Source: Edaphochlamys debaryana
Lineage: Eukaryota; Chlorophyta; Chlorophyceae; Chlamydomonadales
Direction of reading: 5' to 3'
DNA length: 64,000 nt
Assembly (NCBI GenBank): GCA_016858145.1
Contig: JAEHOE010000133.1
Coordinates: forward strand, 62,001 to 126,000
This document shows, piece by piece, positions 11,085-22,900 of this stretch (its first letter is position 1; each line of letters starts with the position of its first letter). Made by a program: the position numbers and the translations under genes. The notes beneath the pieces are model-generated. The model made no database searches and was not told the DNA's origin. It saw nothing but the letters and a program-made list of their open reading frames with translations.

Positions 11085-12430
11085 CCCACGAGCATGTGGA
11101 GATCCTGCTTGTGATTGCATGTGCGGGGGCTGCATGGGCGTGGGGGTGCGTAGGTGCGTGCGCGTGTGAGAGGCCCGCCGGGCCGTGAGTGGTTCGTGTG
11201 TGTGCTCCGGGCCGTTCTGGCCTTCTTGGCCCCCACAAGCAGACTGCTTTGTGATGTGTTATCTCTCTCTCGGCAGCCAAGCCTTCTGCAGCCTTCCCCG
11301 GGGCCGCTGCCGGCAGGGCGATTCGGGGCCGCTGGTTTTAAGCCGCTGAGTTGTGCCGCATTGTGTGTTGCGTTACGCGCATAAACTTGAATAAGAGTAG
11401 AGCCCTGATGTTACATGCACTCAGGACGTCATGATGGCATCATGTTGGCAAGCTTCTTGCCGGGGCTTGCCCCCCCTCTTTTCTGGTGTGCTGACTGCCT
11501 GTTCAGCCTCGGGGGCCAGGGGGCAGTGTTGCTATATGGCACGTGGGTGTCGGACGACCCGAGTGGGTATGCTACCCACTTGCGTGGCGACGCTTTGTAT
11601 ATCCGGACGGCGTTGCGTGACTACGCCACGAGTTACTTGACCTAGTTGCGTGTGGACAGGCGCAGCCGTGTATCGACCCAGTTGCGTGGTTGGAGGGGTG
11701 CCAAGCGGGTTAGTGCCTGGGCCGGTAGGCCGGCACGCGCAAGGCACTAACCCGGTCCTCTGTTGTGCTGTGTTACGATTGTGGTGAGAGCGCGAGGAAG
11801 AGAAGCAACCCGCGCAGTTTGGGGTGTTCGTTTCCGTCTCGGGTTCCTCTCTGCGACCCTCTCGAGTTTGTTGGGGCCGCATTGAGGTCCCCGGGTGATC
11901 CTGGTTATTGTTTGCTGCTGTGGGCAGCCGAGCGCTGCAAGCGCAAGGCCGCGGCCTGAAGGCGGATGGATGGCCAGCGCCCTGCCACTCCTTCAGCAGC
12001 CTGAGCAGCGTTCCGTCTATTATCTACTTACACTGATGTTGTGGCGACGCCTGAGCGCGCCTTAAAGGGAGGGAACGCTGCAAGGTGAGCGGCCCTCCAC
12101 TGGCAACGGTGGGCTTCCGCAAAGCGATTCCCAACCTAGTGCCGTCTGCGTGACGAACACGGTTTGTGCTGTTGTGCGTGTTGTACTGTGAGGAGTCAGC
12201 GGCCGGCGGTCCGCCCTCCAACTTGCATGGTGATGCCTGGACGTGCTTTAGAGCGTGAGCACGATGTAGTAGGACCTTTGTGGGTGTCCTTGGTGGCCAG
12301 CAGGCCGTTACTAGCCCCCTCGAGCGCCCGGACGGCCGATAAAGAGCTAGGTGTTCGGAGGAAGACGAGCCGTCGCGGCCCTCACCTCCTTGACCCGTGA
12401 TTGCCCTTGTTTATGGGTGTTTCTGTGACA
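11085..12430. other. 3' flank of the cysteine-module gene; no gene seen
   Basis: No coding pattern. I see no TGTAA signal soon after the stop codon. Two hairpins are present: agtgggta/tacccact around 11561-11579 and a 13-bp arm pair at 11706-11754. The short frames here have no codon pattern like the neighbouring genes. Confidence 0.5.
11706..11754. repeat. Perfect 13-bp inverted repeat (hairpin)
   Basis: The arm cgggttagtgcct (11706-11718) is followed by its exact complement aggcactaacccg (11742-11754), with a GC-rich 23-base loop that itself contains ggccggtaggccgg. It could be a terminator-like RNA hairpin, a small element end or chance. Confidence 0.7.
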
Positions 12431-12439
12431 CCGCCCACT

Positions 12440-12870
12440 GTGTATGCTGGTGCGGAGCGGGGGTAGGGTCCGGCGCGGCGCAACAGGGTTGGCCCCGTGT
12501 TGCGTATCAATACGCGCAGGTGTATTGCGTATTAATACGCGGCGAATACGCAGAGGCCGGCATTACGGCGGCTTGCGTATTGTTTGGCGTATTCGCTCAA
12601 GGCGGGAAGGCCAGAGGGTGGGTCTTCTCTTCTGTGAGCCTTTTAACGGTGCTCACGGGGCGACTAGCAAAGGGGGATGGCTGGGGTGGCGGTGGCGGAG
12701 GCTGGGGAGCGATGGAAGTGAGTGGGGGGCGAGCGGGGGGCGTCCTCGGGGAGGCGGGGGTCACAGCGAACGATTACGCCGAATACGCCGAACACGCACA
12801 GGTCGCTTGGCGTGTACGATACGCGTTTGGCGTATTAAATACGCGCAGGAGAATACGCATACGCAGAGGC
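12440..12870. repeat. Cluster of GCGTA/TACGC palindromes in two diverged direct repeats
   Basis: The perfect palindrome gcgtattaatacgc lies near 12528-12541. Variants are gcgtatcaatacgc (about 12502) and gcgtattaaatacgc (about 12830). Both halves of the region end in tacgcagaggcc (about 12547 and 12857), giving a diverged direct repeat about 310 bases apart. Many single TACGC or GCGTA copies lie between. The cluster sits 230-600 bases upstream of the TATA box at 13095. Confidence 0.65.
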
Positions 12871-13094
12871 CTCCAGGCATACGGGGCCAACCCTGCGGCG
12901 CAATGGGCGCGCCGGATTGTGGGCCGTACCTTTGGGGCCCAAACTGCCTCCGCAACCAGGAGTTGGTCACCGTTGGGTAGGGGCTATCGTGAGTGTGGCA
13001 GTGATCTGGGTTTGGAGGTCTGAGGTGTCTCGTAGGTGTGGCAGTGGTCGGGGACGCGGCCCAGGCCGATGCAGCGGGCCGCGGGCCCTGGGAG

Positions 13095-13100
13095 TATAAA
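13095..13100 (+). promoter_or_regulatory. TATA box of the Gag element
   Basis: tataaa within gggagtataaatagcggg is the clearest TATA-type motif noticed in the window. It would place transcription start near 13125, about 900 bases before the Gag start codon. This spacing fits a retroelement leader (LTR R-U5 and 5' untranslated region). Confidence 0.55.
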
Positions 13101-14027
13101 TAGCGGGCAAGTGAACCCCGTTTCTCTTAACTAGAATTTACGTTGATACGGAGGATAGCGCCTCCGTCCCAAAGCCTAAAGCGAAGTCCCTGTTAGAGGG
13201 GCATCCGCGTTTACCGCCGACGTTTGTTGCCTGTCGCGCCTTACCACCGTGCAGGTGCTTGCGTGTAAGACCGTGTTCGGATCTCCGTGTAGGCGTTCCG
13301 TGTCTACAGCGTCTACACCGTCGGCAGGACCTTTCCTCCGCAGGTCGCAGGTCTCTCTTTCTCACACGCCCGAACGCTGCACTGGGCAATCCCTGCCCTT
13401 TGCCAGCCGCACTAAGACCTACTGGTTCTTGGCCGCAAGGGGCCTCCCGGGTTAGGCAGCTAGGGCACCGGTGTCCGCAGGCCTGCTCAACCTAGGTTGA
13501 GACCTTTCGCCGAGCGCAGCGAGCGAGGCGACAGCTCCAGCTTTCCTCAGCGGCCAGCGTCCCCACTAGCGCCCAGCCCACCTGCCCTGCGTGTCAAGCC
13601 TTAATTCGTCTTCCGCTGCAACCTATAACGCTTCCGCAAAGCGCGATATCCCCGAGGTTTACTGGATCGAGGGTTTACTGCCTTCTCCCCTCATCGTCTA
13701 CTTGCCGCTGCCAGTAGGGCCCTAGGCGTGTCTCCTAACACGTCTGGGGTGTGAGCTGTACGGTCCTTGGCAGGAGAGTGTGCTGTGACCCTCAGGTACC
13801 CCCCGGAGGAAAGCGAGAAATTTGGGGTGGTTACCCGTGTGGTGGTCATACTCTTCCCCGTTGTTAGCGGGACCCTCGCTCTCAACAGCTTCGCCTACAG
13901 CAGCGAGAGCCCCAAAAGAAAAAAAACAAGACCAAGACCCCGGGCTCCCCAAAGCCCGGCGCAAGAGCCCCTCTTTCCCCTCTTCCCCCTTCCTCCCCTC
14001 CCCGAGGTCGTGCGTTCCCAGACCACA

Positions 14028-15679
14028 ATGGAGCGCGGCCTTGAACCGTCAGCCCTCGACTCGCTCCCCGAGTTTCGCCCAAAGGCCATGTCCGCTGAGG
14101 ACTGGCTCGATCAGAGGACTGGCTCGATCAGGTTATGCGGCGCAGCAAGGCTTTCCGATGGACCGAGGCTGACCGTCTAACGGCCGCGCGGTGCCGGCTG
14201 GGGCCCCACGCCGCAGCCTGGGCTAAGTGCGTTCCACAACGCCTTACCAATTGGGTAGATTTTCGTGCGGCACTTACCGAAAGGTATGCCGTTCGCAACG
14301 AGGTGCTGTACTTTCGCCTTGCGTACTGTCGGCAGGGCCAGAAAGATTCGGTGCGCGACTATGCAGATCGATTTAGAGGGCTGCTTGCGCAGCTGAAAAT
14401 CGATAGAGCGGTCGACCTGACTCACATGCACAACTTTATTCGAGGGCTTCACGCTGACGTCCAAGACAAGATGTACATCTTCAGGCCAAGCAACTTAGAG
14501 GCGGCAATCGACTGCGCTAGTTACGCTGAGGAAAACGCTAAGTACCCCCGAGCGAGGACTGCCGACGCCGATTGCGAGTCTCGTTCCCCACGCGTTGCCC
14601 CTTCTCCTCAGGAGATGACCTCAAGCCGAGTCAACTTCTACCAAGAACAAGACGTCGACTACGGCGACGTCGCCCCGTGGGACGATACCCCAGGGCCCCC
14701 ACCACGCGACCCTCGCGCGCGCTGGCGGCAAGGTCACTGGGGCACACGCCAGTCCAAGCCGAGGCATGACCCGCCTCAGCATACGGTGTCTCTGGCCATC
14801 GAGGAGATGAACTACCGCATCGACGAGTTAGCCGAAGCCCTGCAAGACCGGGCTACCTTCGAGGACCGGGCTGCACTCTACCGGCCTCCGACCCCCCCGC
14901 TTGGTTGGAGCTACCGTCACCAAGACCACGGCCTGCCGGCTGACCACGTCGAGGCCTGCCGTCTTCCCTTGGCATCCTCGGCCTTACCTGCCTCGTCGCC
15001 GGGTAGGCCCCCTGCCGCTGTTGGTGGGCGGCCCTTCGTTGGTCGGGCCTGGCAAGCTCCTCGACACGAGGTGCTGTTTGCCAGCGCCCCCACCTCGGCG
15101 TTCCCTGCGTCCCTTGCCTCTCCCCCTTCCGTGCAGGCGGTCGGCAATCTGGACGACTCAAGACCGTCATCTCCCTTGAAGCCCTGCAGGAAGCAGCCCC
15201 GCCGACGACACATCCCCGGGGGCGGCCGTCCAAGGTCACCACGGCCGAGTGCCCAAGCGCCCCTGCACAGGCACCCAAGCATCCCACAGGCGTGGCTGCC
15301 TCAGGCCCTCGTGCGCTCAAGACCTCCAGCCCCTCCTCTTCCTCCGCCTTCTCCACGCAGGGTACGCGAGGTCTTGGAGGCCCTGAGCGTGGCCGCGTGT
15401 GTGCCACCGTCGGAGCTCTTCCGCCTGGCAAGGCGCGCGGCCTTGCTGAGGGGGCGGGCGCGCACTCCTGCCGCGCAGCGCCGTACGTGCCCCTCACCGC
15501 GACTCTGTCAAGGCTTCGTGGCGCCACCCGCCACCATCGCCTCTGCGTCCTGCTTGGCGCAGCGAGTCGCCCCGGTTCCCACCTCCGCTGTGCCGCCCAC
15601 GCAACGCCTCCGTCGTCCCTCCGCTCCTCTGGTCTCCGCCTCAGCCTCCCCGCCTTCACTCTGCTTTCCCCGCAAGTGA
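14028..15679 (+). pseudogene. Gag-like protein of an LTR retroelement, frameshifted by a 17-bp tandem duplication
   Basis: The likely start is ATG at 14028 (MERGLEPSALDSLPEFRPK). After about 30 codons the frame is lost because the 17 bases 14098-14114 are repeated exactly at 14115-14131. From 14135 a long frame continues to 15679. It contains a Retrotrans_gag-type core (about 14160-14540) with 'WAKCVPQRLTNWVDFRAALTERY', 'RLAYCRQGQKDSVRDYADRF' and 'FIRGLHADVQDKMY'. The last two thirds are Pro/Ser/Arg-rich and poor in conserved features. No protease, YxDD reverse transcriptase or integrase was found downstream. The Gag core is like Ty3/gypsy-group elements; the group call is an inference. Confidence 0.75.
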
Positions 15680-16599
15680 CGACGTCTACACCTACTTCCC
15701 CCGCTCCCCGGTCTCTGGCCACGACTCCTTCCCCACGCACGGTGGACTGGGTCGTACTAGGACCGTATAAGCTGTGGGCCCCCCACCAAGAGCGTGGGGG
15801 CACGACAAGCCCCGACTGCGGCAGCGGTTTCTCTCTTCTTCCCCTTCCGCCCCCGCAGATCAAGCTCAAGATCGTCCAGCGCTCTTGGTGATCAAGATCT
15901 CCCCGCATGCTAGACTGTCGACATGCCGCGCACCTGGAGTGGCACCGATGTCTGCATGATTCCAATGGCTGCGGCAACTGCGCGTGTCCCCTCTGTTTCC
16001 GCCCCCGCAGACCATCGATGTTCAAGACCATGTACCGGTCCGATGATCAAGTTGATCTACTGCTCAAGACCAAGACCAAGACTAAGTCAGGGTCAAGCTT
16101 GCTACGCCGCCACGGCCAAGGTTGAAAAGCTGGCCAACCCCGCGTGGGGTTGAGGCACGCGGCGCCACTCAGGTGGGCCGTGCGTGCATGCCAACCGATA
16201 GCATGGGAAGCGAGCTCGCCTGCTTGGGACGCCAAGCTAGGTGAGCAAGCAACCCTGCCTTCGGGTGCGCTCGAAAGAGCCAACTCGGTGCAGCGCTGCC
16301 GTGCATGGGACGCCATGCATGGACGCGTAGCACCAAGATGCCAGCAGTCACGCCTTGTGCGAACCAGGGGGGAGGCCTGGACCCTTCCCTCTGCTTATCC
16401 CCACGGGACCCCCTCGTTGCCCGTGTTGTGGCTCCCAGGTGCATCGTGGCACCTGCCCTCTATTGCGAGGCGTGCCCTGGGCCCATACCTGCCCAAGGGC
16501 GCGGGCACCATTGCCTGGTGGCCTCGCGCCAACCCGGCTGGCCGTACGACGGCCACCGGCTCCGACCGTCGCCTTCTCCCCTTCACCTCCGCGCAGTGG

Positions 16600-16992
16600 T
16601 TAACGGCCCACGCCATCCTACCACTGTTACGCCTGGGGAGATCTGTCCTTGTGACGGACCGCAACCCAGCCCGAACCTCCGGTCTGTGAGGTTGAATCGG
16701 GAGAAGCCAACCGCTGGGCCTTGCCCCGTGCGGGAAGCCGCCGTCACCCCTTGCCTTCATCTTCCCCCTTGCTAGGGGAACGGAAGCTGAAATGGCCTGG
16801 CCCTCCGCTGCCCCCCTCGTCTGTGCACGACTTGACCTCGTGCAGCGGGTTTCGGCCCACGCCGTTCGCGCATCCTAACCCTGGGGAGGCCTGTCCCTCG
16901 CGACACGCCGTAACCCAGCCCGAACCCCTCAGGGGTTGAACCGGGGAAACTCAACCGCGACGCCTCTGGCTACGCGGGAAGCCAACGCCAAC
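16600..16992 (+). repeat. Diverged direct repeat inside the retroelement remains
   Basis: Two segments about 245 bases apart share a series of blocks in order: cggcccacgcc, cctggggag, the run gtaacccagcccgaacc (with small changes), ggttgaa..cggg and gcgggaagcc. The second copy ends near 16992. They look like an old tandem duplication. Confidence 0.6.
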
Positions 16993-17723
16993 ATGGAACC
17001 TATTGCTACCTACGGGCTGGGACTCTACTTCTTCTCGCCGAAGGGTAAGGCAGGGATGCCGCACCCCGGCCCCTTGCGCGGGCGCCGGAGTGCCCCGGTC
17101 GGCGGGTAGCGGCGTGTGTTTCCCTCCCTTCGCCTGCCACCCACCGTCGCGAGTCCAGCCCAAGCCCTCCGTTACGCCGCTTAAGCCGCTCGCGCCCACA
17201 GCGACTCCGCAGGATGGCCCGCCATCGACAGCCCACGCCAGCCTCGCCGAGTTTCATGACTGACAGATCCCGGCTCGGGGATGTTGAAACCTGGTTACAA
17301 CTTCCTCGTCTGCCGCTCTCCCCACCGCTAGACAACAGCTGCACGGGACTGCAGAGTCTCAGCGACGGCCCTCACAGCCCAGCTAGCGACACTAGCTCTT
17401 CAACGGAACGCAGATCCCATGACTGACGTCTCGTGCAACGAAGGGACCCCTCTGGGCACAACCTCCATGCCATCTCCAGCCCGCGCTCAATCAGGCCAGC
17501 CGTCCAGCGGCCAAAGCGGACCACAGTTTGGCATCACACGACGACCCGTCTCCACGAGGTACCCCGCCAGGGGGGTCTCCGTCGACCTTGATGTTGGGAA
17601 CAGCACACCATCAAAAGGGGTCTACGTGCCCTTGGTTCAACCCTCAAAACCCTTATGCGGACACGCAGAAGCGTGACACAGGCCCTTGCCACCATCAGCT
17701 CACTCTGACTGAGGGGCCCTACT

Positions 17724-17783
17724 CACAGCACAGCACAGCACAGCACAGCACAGCACAGCACAGCACAGCACAGCACAGCACAG
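17724..17783. repeat. CACAG microsatellite, about 12 units
   Basis: An uninterrupted pentanucleotide repeat (cacag) of about 60 bases. It marks the right side of the retroelement remains. Confidence 0.9.
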
Positions 17784-18484
17784 CCTTGCTCGCCTTATGG
17801 GGGTAGCGGAGCTTTATAGTCACGCCAGCACAACAATACACGCCCGGCCCGATACGGCCTCGTGGTTTAAATAGTTCGTGAGTAAGGGTACGAGGTTCGT
17901 GAGTTGAGAGCCAGACATAGGAAGGCCGGGAAAGGCCAGGAGCCTTGCAACAGGCTTAGGGCTGAGCACCCACATGTGGCCGCAATCGCCAAGGGCCCTG
18001 CTTAGACAAAGGGGCCCCTCATCCGCGAGCCACACGCTACTCCGAACCGGCCAGTACGCACCCATAACTTCTGGGCCCGCCACAACTTATACACAGACTC
18101 CCAGGCTCATGCGAGCAGCCTTTCACACACCACCAGCTCTCCGGTACATGCCAGATCATCATCAGGCTAGGCAGCAGCGTTCGGTACCCATACGTTGGGG
18201 GCCCCAGGGTCCCAGGCCCCCACTCTCCGGCTAGGCACTTACAATGAGCCCTCTTGCCAACCAATCCCCTTCAATAGCGCACAAACCCCTCCGGACCATG
18301 TGACAACTCTTGTGTGATGCAACTTGCACGACCATCTTCCTCCGCGTCGTAAACACTTGTGATATACTCCCAAACGACCCGAAGTCCCGGACGACTCCGC
18401 GGCATAAACGCTGGAATGCTAACCCCAGCCGTCCCTCTAAACTGAGCTGAGATCTTCACATCAGACCGACGCTAGCCAGCGGCC
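17784..18484. other. 3' flank of the membrane-protein gene
   Basis: No gene seen. It contains the polyadenylation signal for the minus-strand gene that ends at 18485. Confidence 0.5.
18239..18243 (-). other. TGTAA polyadenylation signal
   Basis: ttaca on the plus strand reads TGTAA on the minus strand, about 240 bases past the stop codon at 18485. TGTAA is the usual polyadenylation signal of Chlamydomonas and its relatives. Confidence 0.55.
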
Positions 18485-19938
18485 CTACCTCGTGCCACTG
18501 CCGCCAGCCGCCCCCGCCTCCTCCGCCCCCGCCAGCCGCCCCTTGCCCCGCACCTGTCCCTCGTCGCCCTCATCGCCCTCCTCCCCCTCCAGCCCCGCTC
18601 CCTCCCCCGCCGCCGGCTCCACAACGGAACCCGACCGACTCGCCGCCGCCGCGGCCCGCCGCCGCGCGAAGGCCCTGCGCCGGGGCAGCTCCAGGGCCAG
18701 GCCCACGGCTGTGGCCACAAGCAGGGTGGCCAGCAGGCGGCCAAACACGCCGCCCGACTGCACGTGGCGCGCCTCGCCACAGTCCCAGGCAGGCGGAGTG
18801 GATCAGGGCCATGGGCAAGCGCCGGTGCAGCCGGATCTGGGAGGTGGGTTCATGGGAGGACAGGACGAGGTTGTTGAGGAGGTGAAAGGGCTGTTTGGTG
18901 CACACACGTGCTGCTGTACTGTCGTACCTGGTCCCACATGGGCCGCACCAGGCCGTGCATCAGGACTTCGATGGGCAACGTCCTGGGGCGGAGGTGGGCC
19001 GGAGATCTGGGATCAGGGGTCGTGCACAACAGCCCGATGCATCTGAATCAGTGACGTGTCAACTTGGGTCCAAAAAACAACAGGGTTAGAAAGGCCAAGA
19101 CCAGCCCTCCCACTCACCTCAGGGTGCCGTTCACCGACTCATCCCAGGGCAGGATGCCTGCCAGGACGCCCAGGAGCGTGCCCACCTGCATGCACCATGC
19201 AAGCCAGGGTCAAGCCGAGTTACCACGAGGCCGATGAGCACAGGTCCCAGCACTCGCCCAAACATGGGCTCAGAAGGGTTCCGCGCGCGGCCCAGAGCAA
19301 GCCCAGTGGGTTTAGGCTCGCTGCTCGCTAGCAGGATCCGCACTGCAGTATTGCTCAGCACCGGTCACCCATGGTCCCATGCCCAGCGCCTGTAGACAGG
19401 TACGCACCTCCGCGGCCCAGAAACCCAGCGCCAGGCCCTCCCGGCGGCGGGGGTACGCCAGGGCGCAGAGAGAGAAGCCCAGGCGCAGCAGACCCTGCGC
19501 CAGCCACAGCTGAGGTAGGGCGAAAGGTGAGAGGGTGTAAACGACAGTCTCGTCGCGACTTGGTGGGGCAGAGCGTGTTGTGGGTGGGGTAGTGGGGGGA
19601 GCGCTAGTTTAAGATTTCCCCCTCCCCACCACCACCACACCCCTCAAGGCCCCAGCCATCCCCACAGCCCCGCGACGCGACGCACCCAACGCACCAGGCG
19701 CCGCGCGGGCAGCCAGCCGCCGCCCCCAGCCGCCGCCGCCCTGGCCGCCGTCGCCGCGGCCCCCAGTGCCCACAGCAGCCGCCCACCCATCAGGGCCACG
19801 AGCGCCCCGTTGTTGATGAGGCCCCAGCCGTCGCCCTGCGAGGCGGCGGCGGCGTGGTAGGCGCCGTACTCGGCCTCGGCGGCGGCGTCGGGGAAGCCCA
19901 GGAAGCAGGCCGCCAGCGGGGAGCGGCCCAGGGCGGCA

Positions 19939-19983
<45 letters not shown>

Positions 19984-22900
19984 GGTGGCGGCAGGGCAGT
20001 GGGTTGAGAAGATGGGGAGTCGCTGGCGAAGGTGGAGTCGCAGGCGTCCTCGAACACGTCGGCGGCGGCCTCGGTGGCGGCGGCAGCGGCAACCTTGGCG
20101 GCGGCGGCGGCAGCGTCGGTGGCGGCGGTGGCGGCAGGACCCTTGGCTGCGGCGGACGCGGCAGCGATTTCGACAGCGTCAGCGGCGTCGGCGACGGCGG
20201 CGGCGGTGCTGGCGGTGAGGGTTGTGGAGCTCACAAGGACGCCGGCACCGCCGCCGCCACCGTCGGTTGTGGCGCTGGCGGCGGATCGGGTGGCAGCGGA
20301 GCGCGGCGGCGAAGGAAAGCCCAGCCCCGAGGCTCCCCTGTCCATGCTGGGTTGGTAGAGGGGCAGGGGGTAGCTGGCGACGCGGCCGCCAATGTCCGAA
20401 GTTTCGGGTGTGTAGGGTCCCTGGAAGAGCCGAGCGGCGCTGGCGGAGGAGGGGTTGGAGACGGGGGAGGAGGAGGCGGCCTGCGGCAGGTCGTGCGTGG
20501 CTGCGGAGGAGAATGACGAGGTCGCGAGGGCCGAGGCGGGGTGGGGCACGTCGGGCGGCTCAAAGGTCTCCTCCGGGAGGCAGTCCAGGGGGGCGACGGA
20601 GGCGAAGGGCGAGCAGGTGGGCTCGGAGCTGAGCGCAGGGCTGCTTCCGCCTGCCATGAGCACTCGGGGGTGCGGGTTTGCCGTGTCCGCGGAGGCGGAG
20701 GCGAAGGCGAAGGGGAAGGCGGTGGCGCTGGGGCCGGGTCCGGCGGTGGCGGCGGCGGCGTTTGCGTTGGTTGCCGTGGCGTGCGGGTGCGGGTCGGCGG
20801 TAGTGGTGGAGGCGCCGGGGCCTGCCGGGCTGGCACTGGCGGCGGTGGTGGCAGCTGCGGTGGCGGCGATGGCAGGGCTAGGAGATGGCGCGGGCTGAGG
20901 CGGCCGCAGGGCAGAGCCGGCGGCGGTGTTCGACCCGGGGCTGACGTATGGCAGGAGGGCGGTGCGCGCCGCCTCCGTCACCAACCGCTCTGTGGCGGTT
21001 AGTGGCGGCTGCAGCGTCCGCAGGTGGCGACAGAGGCCGTCGGCGACGCACAGCACCTCACCGGCGCCGCACGGCACCTCACCGGCGCCGCCTCTCCAGT
21101 AGTAGGAACGCCAGGTCGGACACCAGCGGGGCGCAGTGGTCCCTCCACTCGGCAGCGCCGCCAGCGGCGCTGGCGGCGGCAGCGGCTTCGCCGCCGTACT
21201 CCAGTCGTACCACCTGGCTGATGTTCGCAAGTTCCGCCGCCACGTCTTCCGGTACGGCAAGGAGCGTCACAATGTCGTACAGCAGCGGCGCCGGGCCGCC
21301 ACTTCGGCCGCCACCGTCGCCGCTGCCGCCGCTGCCGGCGGCCGCGGGCGCAAAGATGAGCTGCAGGACGGCGGGCTCGGGCTGCGGCGGCACGGGCAGC
21401 TCCAGGAGCTGAGTGCCGTACGCCAGCGTCGCCGTGAAGTCTGCCAGTACGGCACCGTGCCGTACGAGCAGCAGCCGGAGGGACGCGGGCTCCGGGCAGG
21501 TAAGGGTGAGAAGCAGCTGGGAGGGCGGCGAGCCGAGCGGGGCCGTGGGGATGCAGGGAACGCACACGCACTCCAGCGCCACGCCGGAAGGGGCGGCGGC
21601 GGCCAGCGCCGCCAGCTGCGGCCCTGCCGACGGCGGCAGCGACGGCGGCGGCGGACGCGCAGAGGAAGGGCCGACATCGGAGAAGGCGGAGGCGGCGGGC
21701 GGTCCCGAGGGCCACTGCTCCACCGACCAAGGCGCCACCAGGGCGGCGTCAGGCACCGCCGCCGACACCGCTTGGCGCAGCCGCGACGGCGCCGCCGCTG
21801 CCTCTGCCTCCGCCGCCGCGGCTGCCACCGCCGCCGTCGACGCCGCCGCCGCCGCGTAGGTGGCCTGCCGCAGGAACAGCTGCGTCCGCAGCACCTCCGC
21901 CACCGCCGGCGCCTCCAGGCCCATGGTCGCCGCCACCGCCGCCAGCTGCTCCGGCGGCAGCGCCAGCAGCCCTCCCGCCGCCGCCGCCGCCGCGTCCAGG
22001 CCGCGGCTCCACGCGATCAGCTGCACGCACCCCGCAATGGCCACAATGCCCCCCACCCGCGAGGAGGAGGGGCTGGGTCGGTAGGAGGCGAGGGCGCCGG
22101 CGCGGGGGTCGGGCTGGGCGCGGAGGTGGAAGAGCTCGGGGCCGGCGGGCCCGGCCGTGACGGCGGCGGCGGGGGCGATGGCGGCCGGGTGGGAGGGGAA
22201 GAGCACGGGCGCGACGGCGGCGGTGAGGCGCGCGGCGTACTCGGCGTGGCTGCCGGTGGGGTTGTGCACCTGCGGGTGGGGACGGCAGGCAGCGACAGCA
22301 GGGGCGGGGAGGAGTGGCTATCGGTATTGCGAATGCAAGTGAGCGCGTAGCGGTTTGCGGCGTTGAAAGGGGCGTGCTCAGCCCCTGAATCTGCCCCTGC
22401 CTCTGCAGAGGTAGCCCCCTTCTCCTCCCTTCCCCTCCCCTCCCCTCCCCTCCTGCCTTGACGCTGACGGCCTGGAGGCTGGTCAGCCCGCGGTAGCGCA
22501 GCGGCGCAGGCAGCTGCCGCGCGCCGGCGGAGGACGAGGCGGCGGCGGCGGCGGCGGCGGCGACGCCGCGGCGGGGCGTGCCGGGCTGCAGGCGGCTGTC
22601 AGCGTCGGCAGTAGAGGATGAGGCGGCGGCCGGAGGCACCGCCGCTGCCGACGAAGCTGGCGTCACTCTCAGCGCCTGACGGCCGGGCGGGGCCGGGGCT
22701 GGCGCCTGCGCCCCCTCCTCGCACCGCGCAAAGCCGCCGTCGCCGGCCCACTGCATCACGGCGGCACGCGCCGTCGCCCGTGTGGCGGTGGCGGCGGCGG
22801 GTTGCGGCGGCGGCGGCGGCGGCGGAGATGAGGCCGCCGGCGGCGGCGGCGAGGCGACGCGGAGCGCCCGTGGCGGCGAGGAGGCGGTGTTGGAGCGAAT

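Larger units (their letters stand above)
12430..17720 (+). mobile_element. Remains of an LTR-type retroelement without recognisable pol
   Basis: Evidence for an element is the TATA box, long leader and Gag core; boundaries are guesses. I did not find a matching pair of long terminal repeats, so it may be truncated, a non-autonomous gag-only element, or have diverged repeats. After the Gag frame, 15680-17700 holds only short frames. One of them (about 16400-16480) reads C-P-C-C-G-S-Q-V-H-R-G-T-C, one residue short of a retroviral CCHC zinc knuckle. Confidence 0.45.

Noticed and set aside
12397..13023. 208-codon plus-strand frame
   Set aside because: Crosses the palindrome cluster, no domain or codon pattern; the region reads better as regulatory DNA.
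14853..16031. 392-codon minus-strand frame
   Set aside because: Antisense to the Gag frame, Arg/Gly-rich, no splice or domain support.
16400..16480. Zinc knuckle of the Gag element
   Set aside because: Spacing is one residue short of CCHC and the frame is short and off the main Gag frame; noted only as a possible relic.
18757..18836. Exon reading 'IRLHRRLPMALIHSACLGLW' for the membrane-protein gene
   Set aside because: It would need a further frameshift; splicing from 18928 directly to 18757 keeps the frame and gives a clean membrane span.
19644..19694. Stop codon at 19644 as the end of the membrane-protein gene
   Set aside because: A good donor (ctg|gtgcgt) at 19694 leads in frame to five more exons with membrane segments and a TGTAA signal.
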